From assembly GCA_000934455.1 (NCBI GenBank), contig KN889807.1:5932-52033 (forward strand): 46,102 bases of DNA, read 5' to 3'. Every line of letters starts with the position of its first letter. Positions within the stretch are counted from its first letter, which is position 1. Made by a program: the position numbers and the translations under genes. The notes under the pieces were generated by a model, which was not told the origin of the DNA, did no database searches, and saw nothing but the letters and a program-made list of their open reading frames with translations. Positions 9,701-17,679 of the stretch are shown here, piece by piece. Source of the DNA: Apostichopus parvimensis. Lineage: Eukaryota > Echinodermata > Holothuroidea > Aspidochirotida > Stichopodidae.

Positions 9701-11768
9701 TCCTTCAGGAGAGTTATCACTAACTGATAAACTGAGGGAGTGTTTGCAGCTGAGTAAACGATTAATGGAGAGTTTCTATTGTCTGATAATCACCTTAGAC
9801 GAAGATGGGATACTGGTTGTCAGAAATAGTGAACCGGAGGAACCATTTCTTCTCAGTAAAAAAGATCGGGTAAGGTGTGATCTGATCTTTTCATCGTGGT
9901 AAAGACTTTATGACTTCCGATAACAGTTTTGAGTTGAAACATTTGCTACCTAGTTTGATCTCTTTTATTGCAAACATGCCACTGATCTTGCACAAGCCAC
10001 TTTCAAATTAAGTATCCTATCTATGGTCGGATTGGATGTACCCAGTGACATGACAACAGGGAAGTTAAAGATCAAACCCAATATTATATGTTTCTGTGTG
10101 CCTCATTAAAAGGGTTTTGAAAATCCATGTAATGCCACATGATATTTGGATATGAGTCACAACTAGCCTACAGTCTAAATTAAGAGTTTCTACCTTTTTG
10201 TTATGTTCATTCTCATGTGTGATCCCATCCCCCTCCCCAGCTACTTCCCTCCCCAAGATGGTAGAAAATTTAATGGATACATTTTTATTGCCTTGCTACT
10301 TTTTGAGCTACATCCAATTTTCAGGATGTTGCATTAATCAGAATCTGGCATGATATGTCAGCTGTCAATTAATCAATATTAAGTTTACATTGTTGTATTT
10401 TAGAAATTATTCATGAATATTCATTTCCAGACTGATAATTATTTTGAAGAATCGAAGACTGTACATCTTCCAGCCTTGTATGACATCTACTGTCCATTTA
10501 AGCGACCTTCCCTTTTCAATGATATCTTAACTAATGATGAATATTCATTTTCAGTCTGAAGGCGACTTCACTGGTATGATGTCTGCTGTCCATTACCAAC
10601 CTTTTGCAGATGATAAAATGTCACAAAATATCATCAGTGTGTCTGGAGGAGGAGACTGGTAAAGCAGATAACTTTATCCTCACCCTATCACACCTCATGC
10701 ACATTGCTCAACACCCACCCCCCCCCCCCCCCCTCATCATTCTAATCCACCCACCCCCCCCATCATCCAATATCACTCCCTCATCTGGTAAAGAAGCTTG
10801 TAGCTTGTACCTCCCTCACCCTATTACACCTCATGCACATTGCTCGACACCCACCCTCCCCCTCCCCCCTCATCATTCTAATCCTCCCTCATCATCAAAA
10901 GCCATCCCTCATTCCACAACCTCTCTCTCATCCAAAATCACTATCTTATCCACACTCCTTTCTTTCTGCCAACCTTTTCCATGTCCTCAATTGTTGCCTC
11001 AACCCAATCCTGCACTCATCCCCCTTTGCTCTCCCTCATCCCAAAACTCATCTTCATTTCAGAGCTGCTCCTTATCCTCAACTGCCTCCCTCACCTCCCA
11101 GTTCCTCTCACAGAACCCAACCCCTTCTTCATCTCCCAAACCTCCCTCCTTTATCCCCCAAAACCTTCCTAATCCCCAACCTATTTCATTATCCCAAACT
11201 CCTCTGTCATCCCCGCAAATCCTCTCTCATTCCTCAACGCCTCCCTCACCACAACCACTCCCTTCTCGCCCAACACCTTCCTTGTCCCCCTAATTCCCTC
11301 TTGTCATCTCTGAACCATCCCCAGTCCCCACATGTCTCCCTTGTACCTCAACCCCTCAACATCATTAGTTTATTTGATGCTTCAGAAAAATTTCACCAAA
11401 AGCTCTATTTATACATTAAGAACATTATAATTATAACTATAACTAAGTTACTTTAACATTTTTTCTACCCTATCTTGTGAAGACAGATTTTTCATAATAC
11501 CTGACAAAACAGGAGCGTTAAAATCTAAACTACAATCTGAATTTCTTTTCTTTTCTTTTCTTTATTGTTTTTACGCAGTCTAGCAGCGGGTATAATAACC
11601 GGCATGCTGCGAGAGAAATCCCCGGACACTGCCATTAAAATGGGACTGCTTGCAGCACATCTATCTCTACAGTCACACGAGTCCATCCCAGTTTCAATCA
11701 GTAAGCAAGACTTCAGCGAAGAGTATGTTCAAAGATGGGCATCATTCGAGCCCAGTAGAATGATGTAG
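662..11768 (+). CDS. Bifunctional pseudouridine-5'-phosphate glycosidase / pseudouridine kinase, 5' truncated by the window
   Basis: Exons: 662-773, 1274-1380, 1926-2052, 2580-2700, 3664-3749, 3909-4234, 5244-5310, 5442-5536, 5675-5800, 7870-7984, 9060-9206, 9709-9869, 10555-10658, 11579-11768. All introns are GT-AG and phases agree, giving 627 residues and a TAG. Residues 1-210 match Psu[10 protein letters not shown] holds the catalytic-site His, SAGVKSILD the Lys that forms the sugar adduct in the E. coli enzyme, LDISSDL the Asp, and SNIALIKNN the C-terminal Asn. Residues about 210-272 are a Ser/Thr/His-rich linker. Residues 273-627 are a pfkB-family kinase starting [12 protein letters not shown], with GGVGRN and the ATP-site motif SVSGGGDC. 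In the family the kinase phosphorylates pseudouridine and the glycosidase cleaves the C-C bond to uracil and ribose 5-phosphate. About 110 N-terminal residues are outside the window. The motif GAGD reads GGGD here. No C-terminal peroxisomal tripeptide is seen (ends RMM). Confidence 0.93.
774..1273. other. Intron with nothing recognisable
   Basis: AT-rich intron of the pseudouridine enzyme gene; no repeat array or open frame of note. Confidence 0.6.
1274..1380 (+). CDS. Exon b: PsuG Schiff-base lysine exon
   Basis: Reads [20 protein letters not shown] followed by [16 protein letters not shown]. The Lys in AGVKS corresponds to the covalent catalytic Lys of E. coli PsuG and the Asp in LDIS to its catalytic partner. 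Ends in phase 0. Confidence 0.92.
1514..1550. repeat. GGAA microsatellite
   Basis: Run of GGAAGGAAGG units in the intron 1381-1925, followed by a G-rich stretch near 1775-1795. The rest of that intron shows nothing. Confidence 0.9.
1926..2052 (+). CDS. Exon c: PsuG middle
   Basis: Reads [20 protein letters not shown] and on to [12 protein letters not shown], matching the PsuG stretch that follows the catalytic Lys. Donor GTCAGT is weaker than its neighbours but keeps phase 1. Confidence 0.9.
2053..2579. other. Intron with nothing recognisable
   Basis: AT-rich, with one CCCCCTCCCCCATCCCC patch near 2471. No exon-like frame. Confidence 0.55.
2580..2700 (+). CDS. Exon d: Psu[10 protein letters not shown] segment
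   Basis: Reads [19 protein letters not shown] then [17 protein letters not shown], equivalent to the GGLVVANPIP segment of bacterial PsuG. Begins after TTCAG, ends before GTAAGC in phase 2. Confidence 0.9.
2701..3663. other. Intron with three G-rich tracts
   Basis: G-runs at about 3157-3188, 3361-3390 and 3511-3545 (GGTGGGGTGGGGTGGGTGGG). All are on the coding strand, so the nascent RNA could fold as G-quadruplexes. Nothing else recognised. Confidence 0.6.
3664..3749 (+). CDS. Exon e: PsuG KGKDVTPF segment
   Basis: Reads [20 protein letters not shown], matching the GKESTPFLLARV stretch of PsuG. Joins exons d and f in phases 2 and 1. Confidence 0.9.
3909..4234 (+). CDS. Exon f: end of glycosidase, linker and start of kinase
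   Basis: This is the fusion exon. It codes the last PsuG helix ([13 protein letters not shown]), about 60 linker residues rich in Ser, Thr, His and Arg, then [15 protein letters not shown], the first strand of the pfkB kinase. The two activities are joined inside one exon, not across an intron. Confidence 0.9.
4483..4545. repeat. Polypyrimidine CCCTCCCCT/CCCTT tract
   Basis: About 60 bp of pure C/T repeats in the intron after the fusion exon. Confidence 0.9.
4741..5103 (+). mobile_element. MITE-like element, copy 1
   Basis: A 363-bp element ending in TTAA on both sides. Ends are inverted: left TTAAAAGGTGTGAAGAC, right GAGTCTTCAATGCCTTTAA. The interior matches four more copies in this window. 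No coding capacity. TTAA at both edges suggests a piggyBac-type target site, but the transposase family is inference. Confidence 0.8.
5244..5310 (+). CDS. Exon g: pfkB GGVGRN motif
   Basis: Reads [20 protein letters not shown]; the NxGS and GGxGRN elements are the sugar-binding N-terminal pfkB signature. Phase 0 in, phase 1 out. Confidence 0.88.
5338..5398. repeat. Triplet of CTCATGAATATT units
   Basis: Three near copies about 22 bp apart in the short intron 5311-5441. Confidence 0.8.
5442..5536 (+). CDS. Exon h: kinase segment
   Basis: Reads [19 protein letters not shown] then [13 protein letters not shown]. The LFISAVGKD strand and turn is usual for PsuK-type kinases. Confidence 0.88.
5675..5800 (+). 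CDS. Exon i: kinase segment
   Basis: Reads [20 protein letters not shown] then [12 protein letters not shown], the lid and following strands of pseudouridine kinases. A 2.07-kb repeat-filled intron follows. Confidence 0.9.
6271..6777. repeat. 260-bp tandem duplication
   Basis: Two diverged copies begin with TTCAAATAATCATTT at 6271 and 6531. Both carry ATGCAAT.TTTTCCATG, GCTAATGAGGCTGTT, GCACCATTTTTGTTTCAAGC and an ATTCAACATGCTTT run. Confidence 0.9.
6801..7266. repeat. 72/75-bp minisatellite
   Basis: About six units beginning GCTAGATACAAACA at 6871, 6946, 7021, 7093, 7165 and 7240. The 75-bp units contain CAATATATTTAAGCTAACCC; the 72-bp units lack 3 bp there. The 75-bp form happens to be open in one frame; the 72-bp form brings a stop into that frame. 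Intronic. Confidence 0.95.
7870..7984 (+). CDS. Exon j: kinase segment
   Basis: Reads [20 protein letters not shown], the central Rossmann-like strand of pfkB kinases, where the LDGN element is typical of PsuK. Phase 0 in, phase 1 out. Confidence 0.9.
7985..9059. other. Intron, poly-G tract only
   Basis: Contains a 17-G run at 8819-8835 in a GA-rich setting; otherwise AT-rich and featureless. Confidence 0.6.
9060..9206 (+). CDS. Exon k: kinase VWFEPT segment
   Basis: Reads [15 protein letters not shown], then [25 protein letters not shown] and SPNLxEL are diagnostic for pseudouridine kinase within the pfkB family. Confidence 0.92.
9242..9352. repeat. About 30-bp tandem repeat
   Basis: Four units of GGAATCAGTCGTTGGGTGAT, with the spacer growing from unit to unit, in the intron just after exon k. 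Confidence 0.9.
9709..9869 (+). CDS. Exon l: kinase segment
   Basis: Reads [20 protein letters not shown], then [15 protein letters not shown] and a KKDR end. Phase 1 in, phase 0 out. Confidence 0.88.
10555..10658 (+). CDS. Exon m: kinase catalytic-base exon (GGGD variant)
   Basis: Reads [14 protein letters not shown] then [11 protein letters not shown]. The Asp of GxGD is the catalytic base and the preceding small residues form the anion hole. The usual Ala of GAGD is Gly here (codon GGA). The last Cys codon is split by the intron (TG + T) and joins LAAGIITG. Confidence 0.88.
10659..11350. repeat. C/T-rich low-complexity intron with a 120-bp duplication
   Basis: Two copies of a block holding CCTCATGCACATTGCTC, CACCC and CCCTCATCATTCTAATCC (first about 10658-10780, second about 10786-10890). 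A poly-C run lies near 10720. Then about 450 bp of degenerate CCTCA/CCCAA text. Long open frames here reflect lack of A on the strand, not coding. Confidence 0.85.
11579..11768 (+). CDS. Exon n: kinase C-terminus and stop
   Basis: Reads [16 protein letters not shown], then [17 protein letters not shown], and ends EPSRMM before TAG. It continues the GxGD helix and carries the ATP-side helices of the fold. The acceptor has a long TTTTC tract. Confidence 0.93.
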
Positions 11769-12285
11769 GTGTTAAACAATCTGTGCGTCATGTTTACCAT
11801 TCAAAATTGCTTTCTGTGTGCAACAAACATTTGAAAAGAGGTGCAAAACCGAGTGAGGTTTATTATTCGAAATAAATTATTAATTAACGTTAATTAATTA
11901 GTGTTCAGTGAGTATGTGATGCATCAAGAAAGTGATCAGGTGACAATGTGGCAGCTTGTGTTAGCTTTTCATTGCAAATTGCTACCTCAATCATGAATTC
12001 CTTTTGGATTTGTAAGCAGACAAGGATAAGAGTCGACTTTATTTACCGTTAAACAAAAATACTTCCTTAGATGTAAAGTTAGAAGCACTTTAATGAAAAT
12101 AAAAGAGTGTAGTATTCAAAATTGCTTAATTAATGTTCCATCACAACTTGAGACAAATTGGCACAATCATTTCGTCCTATTTCATCTTCATAGGTTTTAA
12201 TCCAATTATTGTAACAACAAAAAAATCTTTTATCAATTTATGCAGAAAAGAATGAGCAATTGGTGTAAAAATAAAGGTTAAACTA
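11769..12285 (+). other. Probable 3' UTR of the pseudouridine enzyme gene
   Basis: AATAAA signals at 11871-11876 and 12098-12103 lie 103 and 330 bp after the stop. AT-rich; nothing else seen. Confidence 0.5.
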
Positions 12286-12419
12286 TTGTCCACCCAGGGT
12301 TTGTTCAATGTCAATAATGGTGGTTGGAGAGCATTGTGTAAAAAGTCAACAGCTAAACATTGTAAACAATGCCTGAGTGTACATCAAAACAAATTACACC
12401 CTGTGTGTCCAATGGTGCT

Positions 12420-12790
12420 CTCAGGGCGACCCCATTCACCCATGTCTGTCCAGATCATCAAATGGTTCTTCCATAGCTGCTGGCATGTTCATGCCACATC
12501 CCTCCCATGTTCCTCTCACAACCCCCTCAAGTGGAGGAATGAGCCATGGTACTCCCAAGGTTACTCCATCGGCCTCCCATGTGCACCCAGATCATCCCAT
12601 GGTTCTTCCATAGCTGCTGGCATGTTCATGCCACATCCATCGCATGTTCCTCCCACAACCCTCTCAAGTAGAGGAATGGGCAATGGTACTCCCAAGGTTA
12701 CTCAATCGTCTTCCCATGTGCATCCAGATCATCCCATGGTTCTCCCCCATAGCCTTCACATGTTTATGCCACATCCCGGCACCCTCGTTC
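12420..12790. repeat. 137-bp minisatellite, about 2.7 units
   Basis: GTTCTTCCATAGCTGCTGGC recurs at 12465 and 12602, with a diverged form at 12739. Each unit also carries CATGTTCATGCCACATCC and ACTCCCAAGGTTACTC. The 187-codon frame over it is a by-product. Confidence 0.93.
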
Positions 12791-12849
12791 CTATCTCTCT
12801 AAATCTTATTTACAATGTCTTCTTTTACAGTTCTGCACCAAAAACTTGA

Positions 12850-13620
12850 AAGCTATATAGAAATATTTAGTTTACTTCCAAAACTTGTCAGAATCCACCA
12901 GACAAATTCCATTGGTATTTCTCTTAATAGGTATTGTCTTATATCTTGTTTCTGTATTAAAATTTATGGGGAAAAAAAGTGATAATGAAATAAAAGATAA
13001 AAGTGGATGAAATGATCTCACAATATTACCAGACAACACTCCACTGGTTTCTACTTCAGTACTCTTCTTCAATAAGTTAAAAGTTACAAGATAATAATAA
13101 AAAGTTACCCTTAAGAGAGAATTTTTTATGATTCATCCCTATCTTTAAAGGACCGATTTTTTAAAATATATTCTTTGGCAGTACAGGTTTGGTTTAATGA
13201 TTACAAAAGGGACTTTTTCTTATCGAGGGAATTTTAATTACATTTTTTTTTTTCCGAACGTTTTTTAGGGTCATGAAGAATTTCTAAGCGTGGCAAGTTT
13301 CTGTATAGTCAATCAAAATGTTGAATTCAGTGACCTATTTCCTCACTTTCTTGTCAGAAAGAAGTGGATCCATTTCATATCTTCTTTCAGAATTTTCATA
13401 TTTATCACACACAAGATATTTTTATGGTTAAATTTTGGGACATTAAGTTATCATTGGATACCTTGAGAATTGCTTCACGTTTTTCTTCTGCCATGTTTAC
13501 TCTGCTGGAGAGAGAGAGAGAAGTGGAGAGAGAGGTGGGTGGAGAGAGAGGAGGGAGGGTATGGCCACCATGGAGCAGTCACTAGGGAAATGACCTGTTT
13601 GATATATATTATGATGGTAA
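12850..13620. other. Intergenic, AT-rich with a GA-rich patch
   Basis: Only a GAGAGA/GGTGG purine patch at about 13508-13560 stands out. Confidence 0.6.
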
Positions 13621-13685
13621 AATTAAAATAAAATAAAACTGCTTATCCACTAGAGAGCCTGTGTAGGAGAATGTGTAAAAGTAGG

Positions 13686-13726
13686 TTGGCCTGACGTTTC
13701 GATCCTAGCAGGATCTTCTTCAAATG
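13686..13726 (-). other. Hammerhead-ribozyme-like remnant
   Basis: On the minus strand: TTGAAGA, a GATCC/GGATC stem with a 5-nt loop, then GAAACGTC. This matches the order CUGANGA - stem II - GAAA - ACGU-C of the dimeric hammerheads found in Penelope-like retroelements. The first core C is T here, so it is probably inactive. A poly-A run follows on the + strand. Confidence 0.5.
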
Positions 13727-14059
13727 CTAAAAAAAAAAAAAATGGTAAAATTACAAAACAAAGGCATTAACAAAAAATTACATTACAAGGGATTTTTTGT
13801 TCATTTCTTTTTCATAACATTGCAGTCAAATTATTGTTGATCATAATTTATACAGGGTTTTGTATTCTGTAATTCTATTTAACTACATGTCTTCATAAAT
13901 ATATTATCTGTATAGTAATAAGTATGACTATAAGTTACCACAGAATTACCATATGTAAGTATTAATCAATTGTCCCACAAGATAGTCCTAGAGTTCATAA
14001 TGCAGACATCTCATTACATTAGAGCTATGTAAACATGTCAATGATGCAGGTTTATGACC

Positions 14060-14427
14060 TTAAAGGCATTGAAGACTCGCCTCAAACCGCATGCCGTGCT
14101 CTGAAAAAGTTAACTTTCTGTTGCTTGCAATTGAAGTGTTTATGGTGTCGCTACAAAATGCAGACAGTAATGAAACGTGATACCTTGTTATCTTTAGCTG
14201 GACCTGAGATGTCCATCGCTGTATCGTTTGTACACTGTGCTGTGGGTATTGATCGCAACTGTATGTACTGACTGTACACTAGTGTCAAATTACCGAAGGT
14301 TGCAAGCTGTGTGTGTATTTTCTGGGATCAATGGTGGTGTCTAACACTTCTGTTACACCTCATTCGAAACTAGGTCAGATTACCGGCATGAGACGTTTCT
14401 TTGTGCGCGAGTCTTCACACCCTTTAA
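14060..14427 (-). mobile_element. MITE-like element, copy 2 (inverted)
   Basis: Same family as the 4741 element in reverse orientation: begins TTAAAGGCATTGAAGACTCG, ends GAGTCTTCACACCCTTTAA. TTAA on both edges; length 368 bp. Confidence 0.8.
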
Positions 14428-17400
14428 TGCCCTTAATTTAATTTTTTGGGGGAGGGAGGAGGAGGCCCATTAATATTTCATTGATTTTCTACATATTGCT
14501 GTCACTTCATTTGCAATAATCTTTTGATTTTCTATTTTTACCAATTTAACCTATGAATTGATACATGGACCAGTTGTGGGAAACTTTTAAATGCTTTTCT
14601 CACTGTTATAGCACGAAGCCTTCTAGTTTGTCAGTGTTAATAATAAAATATTATATTTACATTGTAATGTTCAATAAAAGTCAACAATCAAAAACATTTT
14701 TGTGTTACAATTTTCCCGTACTGATAAATGGATTGTTCATAGAAAACATGGAATATGTGATCAAAATTTGAAAATCAATTTTCAGACCTGGAAAGCGTTA
14801 AAATGTCAAGTCTTAAAAAGATGGAATAATTTTCTTTCATCCTGAATATTTACCCCCTTCCCTCCCCCCACCCAGAAAAAAAAGAAAGAAAAGCTAAACA
14901 ACTTCTGTTTTGATTTGTACTTGTGACTGTATTTGAATATTGATAAAAAATAATTGTGGATTGTATAAAATTTTAATCTTCAAATAAATCTATGTATAAA
15001 TGACAAAAGTAAAGGCAGTACTCAGATATATCCTATAAAATTTGGCAGTAACTTAATAATTGCACTTTCATATAGCTGTAATACAAGTCTTTTATCAAAT
15101 TAAAAAGGTGACCAGACATCCCCAGAATGTACTGTTCCTGCATTCAAAGTACCCCCAGGAATGTCCTCAGACATTTGGTATAGTCCAGACCTATCCCTGA
15201 ATTTATAAAATGCCTATGAATGATTTCAATTACACCTGTTTAGCCTCCTATCTGTGGCAATCCAGATCATTGATTAATATCCTACCCCTTTCATGCAGAT
15301 GAAAAAATGCTATTGTAAAGTTTAGCATTTGTTCTTCATTCTTGAAACAGATTCACCAAAACATTGAGAATGTCAAACTGTCACCCTTCCTTTAAATATA
15401 CAATGTAGGTACCAACCCCAGTGTTTACATGGCGGAGGTGGGACCAATATGGACATGATGTATTCAGATTCAATTATTATAAGCATTGATTTAAAAATAT
15501 CAAAAACTTGTTGCTGAGCAAATGAGACAAAACATGCAAAAATAGCCACTTTTAAATAAGCTAGTACCATTCGATTTTAATATCAATACATGCATAAAAT
15601 TAATATCTGTCCTCTGTGATTAAAGATCAACAGTATCCAAATATGCTGGACAGTCAAATAATGGTCACAGAGGTTCAGATTTCATCAAGCAGTTTAATGC
15701 CACCCTCAAAGATATTTTCCATCACTGAGACAATTACATCCTTATTGGGCCCTCCCCTATGTCTCGATATAGCACAGAGGATCAGAGTCACAAGGAAAAT
15801 ACTTTGAACAATTTTATCATGCTAAAAATCTGGGCCATTACTGATGACTTACTTAAAAGTTTGTACCATTTCAAACCAAACAAGGGTTTTATTACCAGAA
15901 ATACCCGTCACTGTAGTTACTTAATAAGCTGTGGGTCAAATTTTCACATGAAAACAAACAATACAAAAGGCAACATCTGATACTACAAAAGTCTGGTCGA
16001 GTACGCTTGCTTGCCAAATACTCGTTAGAGACTTAAATGCAGAGTAGATTAAATTATAGGCACTGAAAGAAGGCACAAAATTTCAGGAGATTATACCATG
16101 AAATGAAAAATAATAGTAATTTTTCTATCAAACTGCTGGAAATGTATGTCATCTAGCACACAAATTTTACTAGATATAAAAGTGAATTTATAAAATTAAA
16201 CTTTAAAATGTATGACACAGATGAAAGACTTCCAATAACCAGTTAGGCTTACATTTGCAGCACTAAATGTCCGACACTGCAAGTCCAACACATCTATCCT
16301 CGCATCGAACATTCTCACCTTTTCACAACCTCGCACACCCCCCCCCCCCATTTTCTACTTTGAATTCCCAGGTCTGTCTACGCTGTACCAGCCCTCATTC
16401 TTGCATATTGTGCAAAATGGTAACCAGCTGTCGCCTCTCCCCCTTAATTTATATACTCATTTTTAAGGTATAAGGGGTGGTAGGAAGGGGTGGTGGGGGG
16501 GGGGGGGTGGTGGTGGTCCTTGTTTCCTTCAATTTCTTATGATACATAAAACTTCAGTTACTCTATAGTTGGTTATAATTCTTCACTTTAGTTTCTTACA
16601 GGCTAAACATCCAAATTGAGCGTTAAATTTTCAACCAAGGCACTGAATGTAAAATACTGTGAGGTAAAACTATAAGATAGCATGGTTATAACCCTGTTTA
16701 TGCAAATTAAAAATGTGTTAAACTTCATCTTATTCTAGCCTAAAACCACCTTCTAACCATTCTCACACCTCTTTCTCAACTGCACACACCGCCCTCCCCC
16801 CTCACCTCCTTGACTACAACCTGATAGCCTTTCGATACCAATAATACACCTTTCTTTTAATTCTTACATGAAAGCCCAAACAAAGTAAACTTCCAGTACT
16901 GTATAATGCATAGTTAAAGACAAAATTAATAGCAAAGTTTAAAAATATGAAAGTTCTGGAAAATTGACAACATAGATAATTACAAAATAAACAATTAAAA
17001 ACTCTGATCTGAAAAATACTAAATGGACTTTTATACATCAATGTGTTTTACAAATGGCATTATTTTAATAGTAAATCAGTACAAATTGGTATAAAGAATG
17101 CACAAGTTATCACCAAACTGGGGAACAAGTTTGTCCTCACACCACCAATTCTGAACTTTGCTAAGAGTGGACAATAAATTGTATATGTGAACTCCCGCTC
17201 CCTAAGAAAACTAACATGGAAGTTAACACAATTTGTGCTCCCTCGGACTTGCCGCAAGTGAGTCAATACAAATCATATTATGATACTAATAGGGGACTCT
17301 TTGTTGAATGCACAATACCTTTCCACAAAGTAGTTTTTTTTTAATCCACGTTCCCCTCCCTCTCCCCCATCACGCTATTCATGCTGAACTCTGTGTATGT

Positions 17401-17579
17401 AATGCCTCTTATCAGTATTGTACTAAGAGCAACAACATATCAAATGTTACTATTAAACATGTCAGCACACACTGAAGTTATAAGGATAAGCACAATTTAC
17501 AACAATCTCTTGTACATTAATGTTGACCATGGCTTCCAGTGGAATGCTGTGGTAGTATACCTGGTTAGGCTCCTTCACC
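14428..17579. other. Intergenic, no gene found; right end is transporter 3' UTR
   Basis: AT-rich with no exon that joins either gene. Poly-C near 16340 and a G/T-rich tract at about 16480-16520. On the minus strand an ATTAAA-type signal lies at 17340-17345, about 235 bp after the transporter stop. Confidence 0.5.
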
Positions 17580-17679
17580 TCATGCTTGATCAGGCTTATC
17601 TTGAATGCCAGCACTGGCAGGTAGGAAGGATTCACGATCGTCCTCCACGATAGAAAATATAACCTTTGAACTCTTCCTG
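17580..17679 (-). CDS. SLC18B1: Transporter exon 12: cytosolic tail and stop
   Basis: Reads RKSSKVIFSIVEDDRESFLP, then ASAGIQDKPDQA and TGA. The acceptor is a CAGCAG tandem site, so the tail starts RKSS or KSS. Tail is hydrophilic and acidic, as expected after TM12. Confidence 0.8.

Noticed and set aside
10604-11456. Long + strand open frames of 207 and 229 codons
   Set aside because: They are Pro/Ser/His text from a C/T-rich tract with a duplicated block, and they overlap the true kinase exon in another frame.
12286-12849. 187-codon + strand frame
   Set aside because: It is the translation of a 137-bp minisatellite; no splice context or family match.
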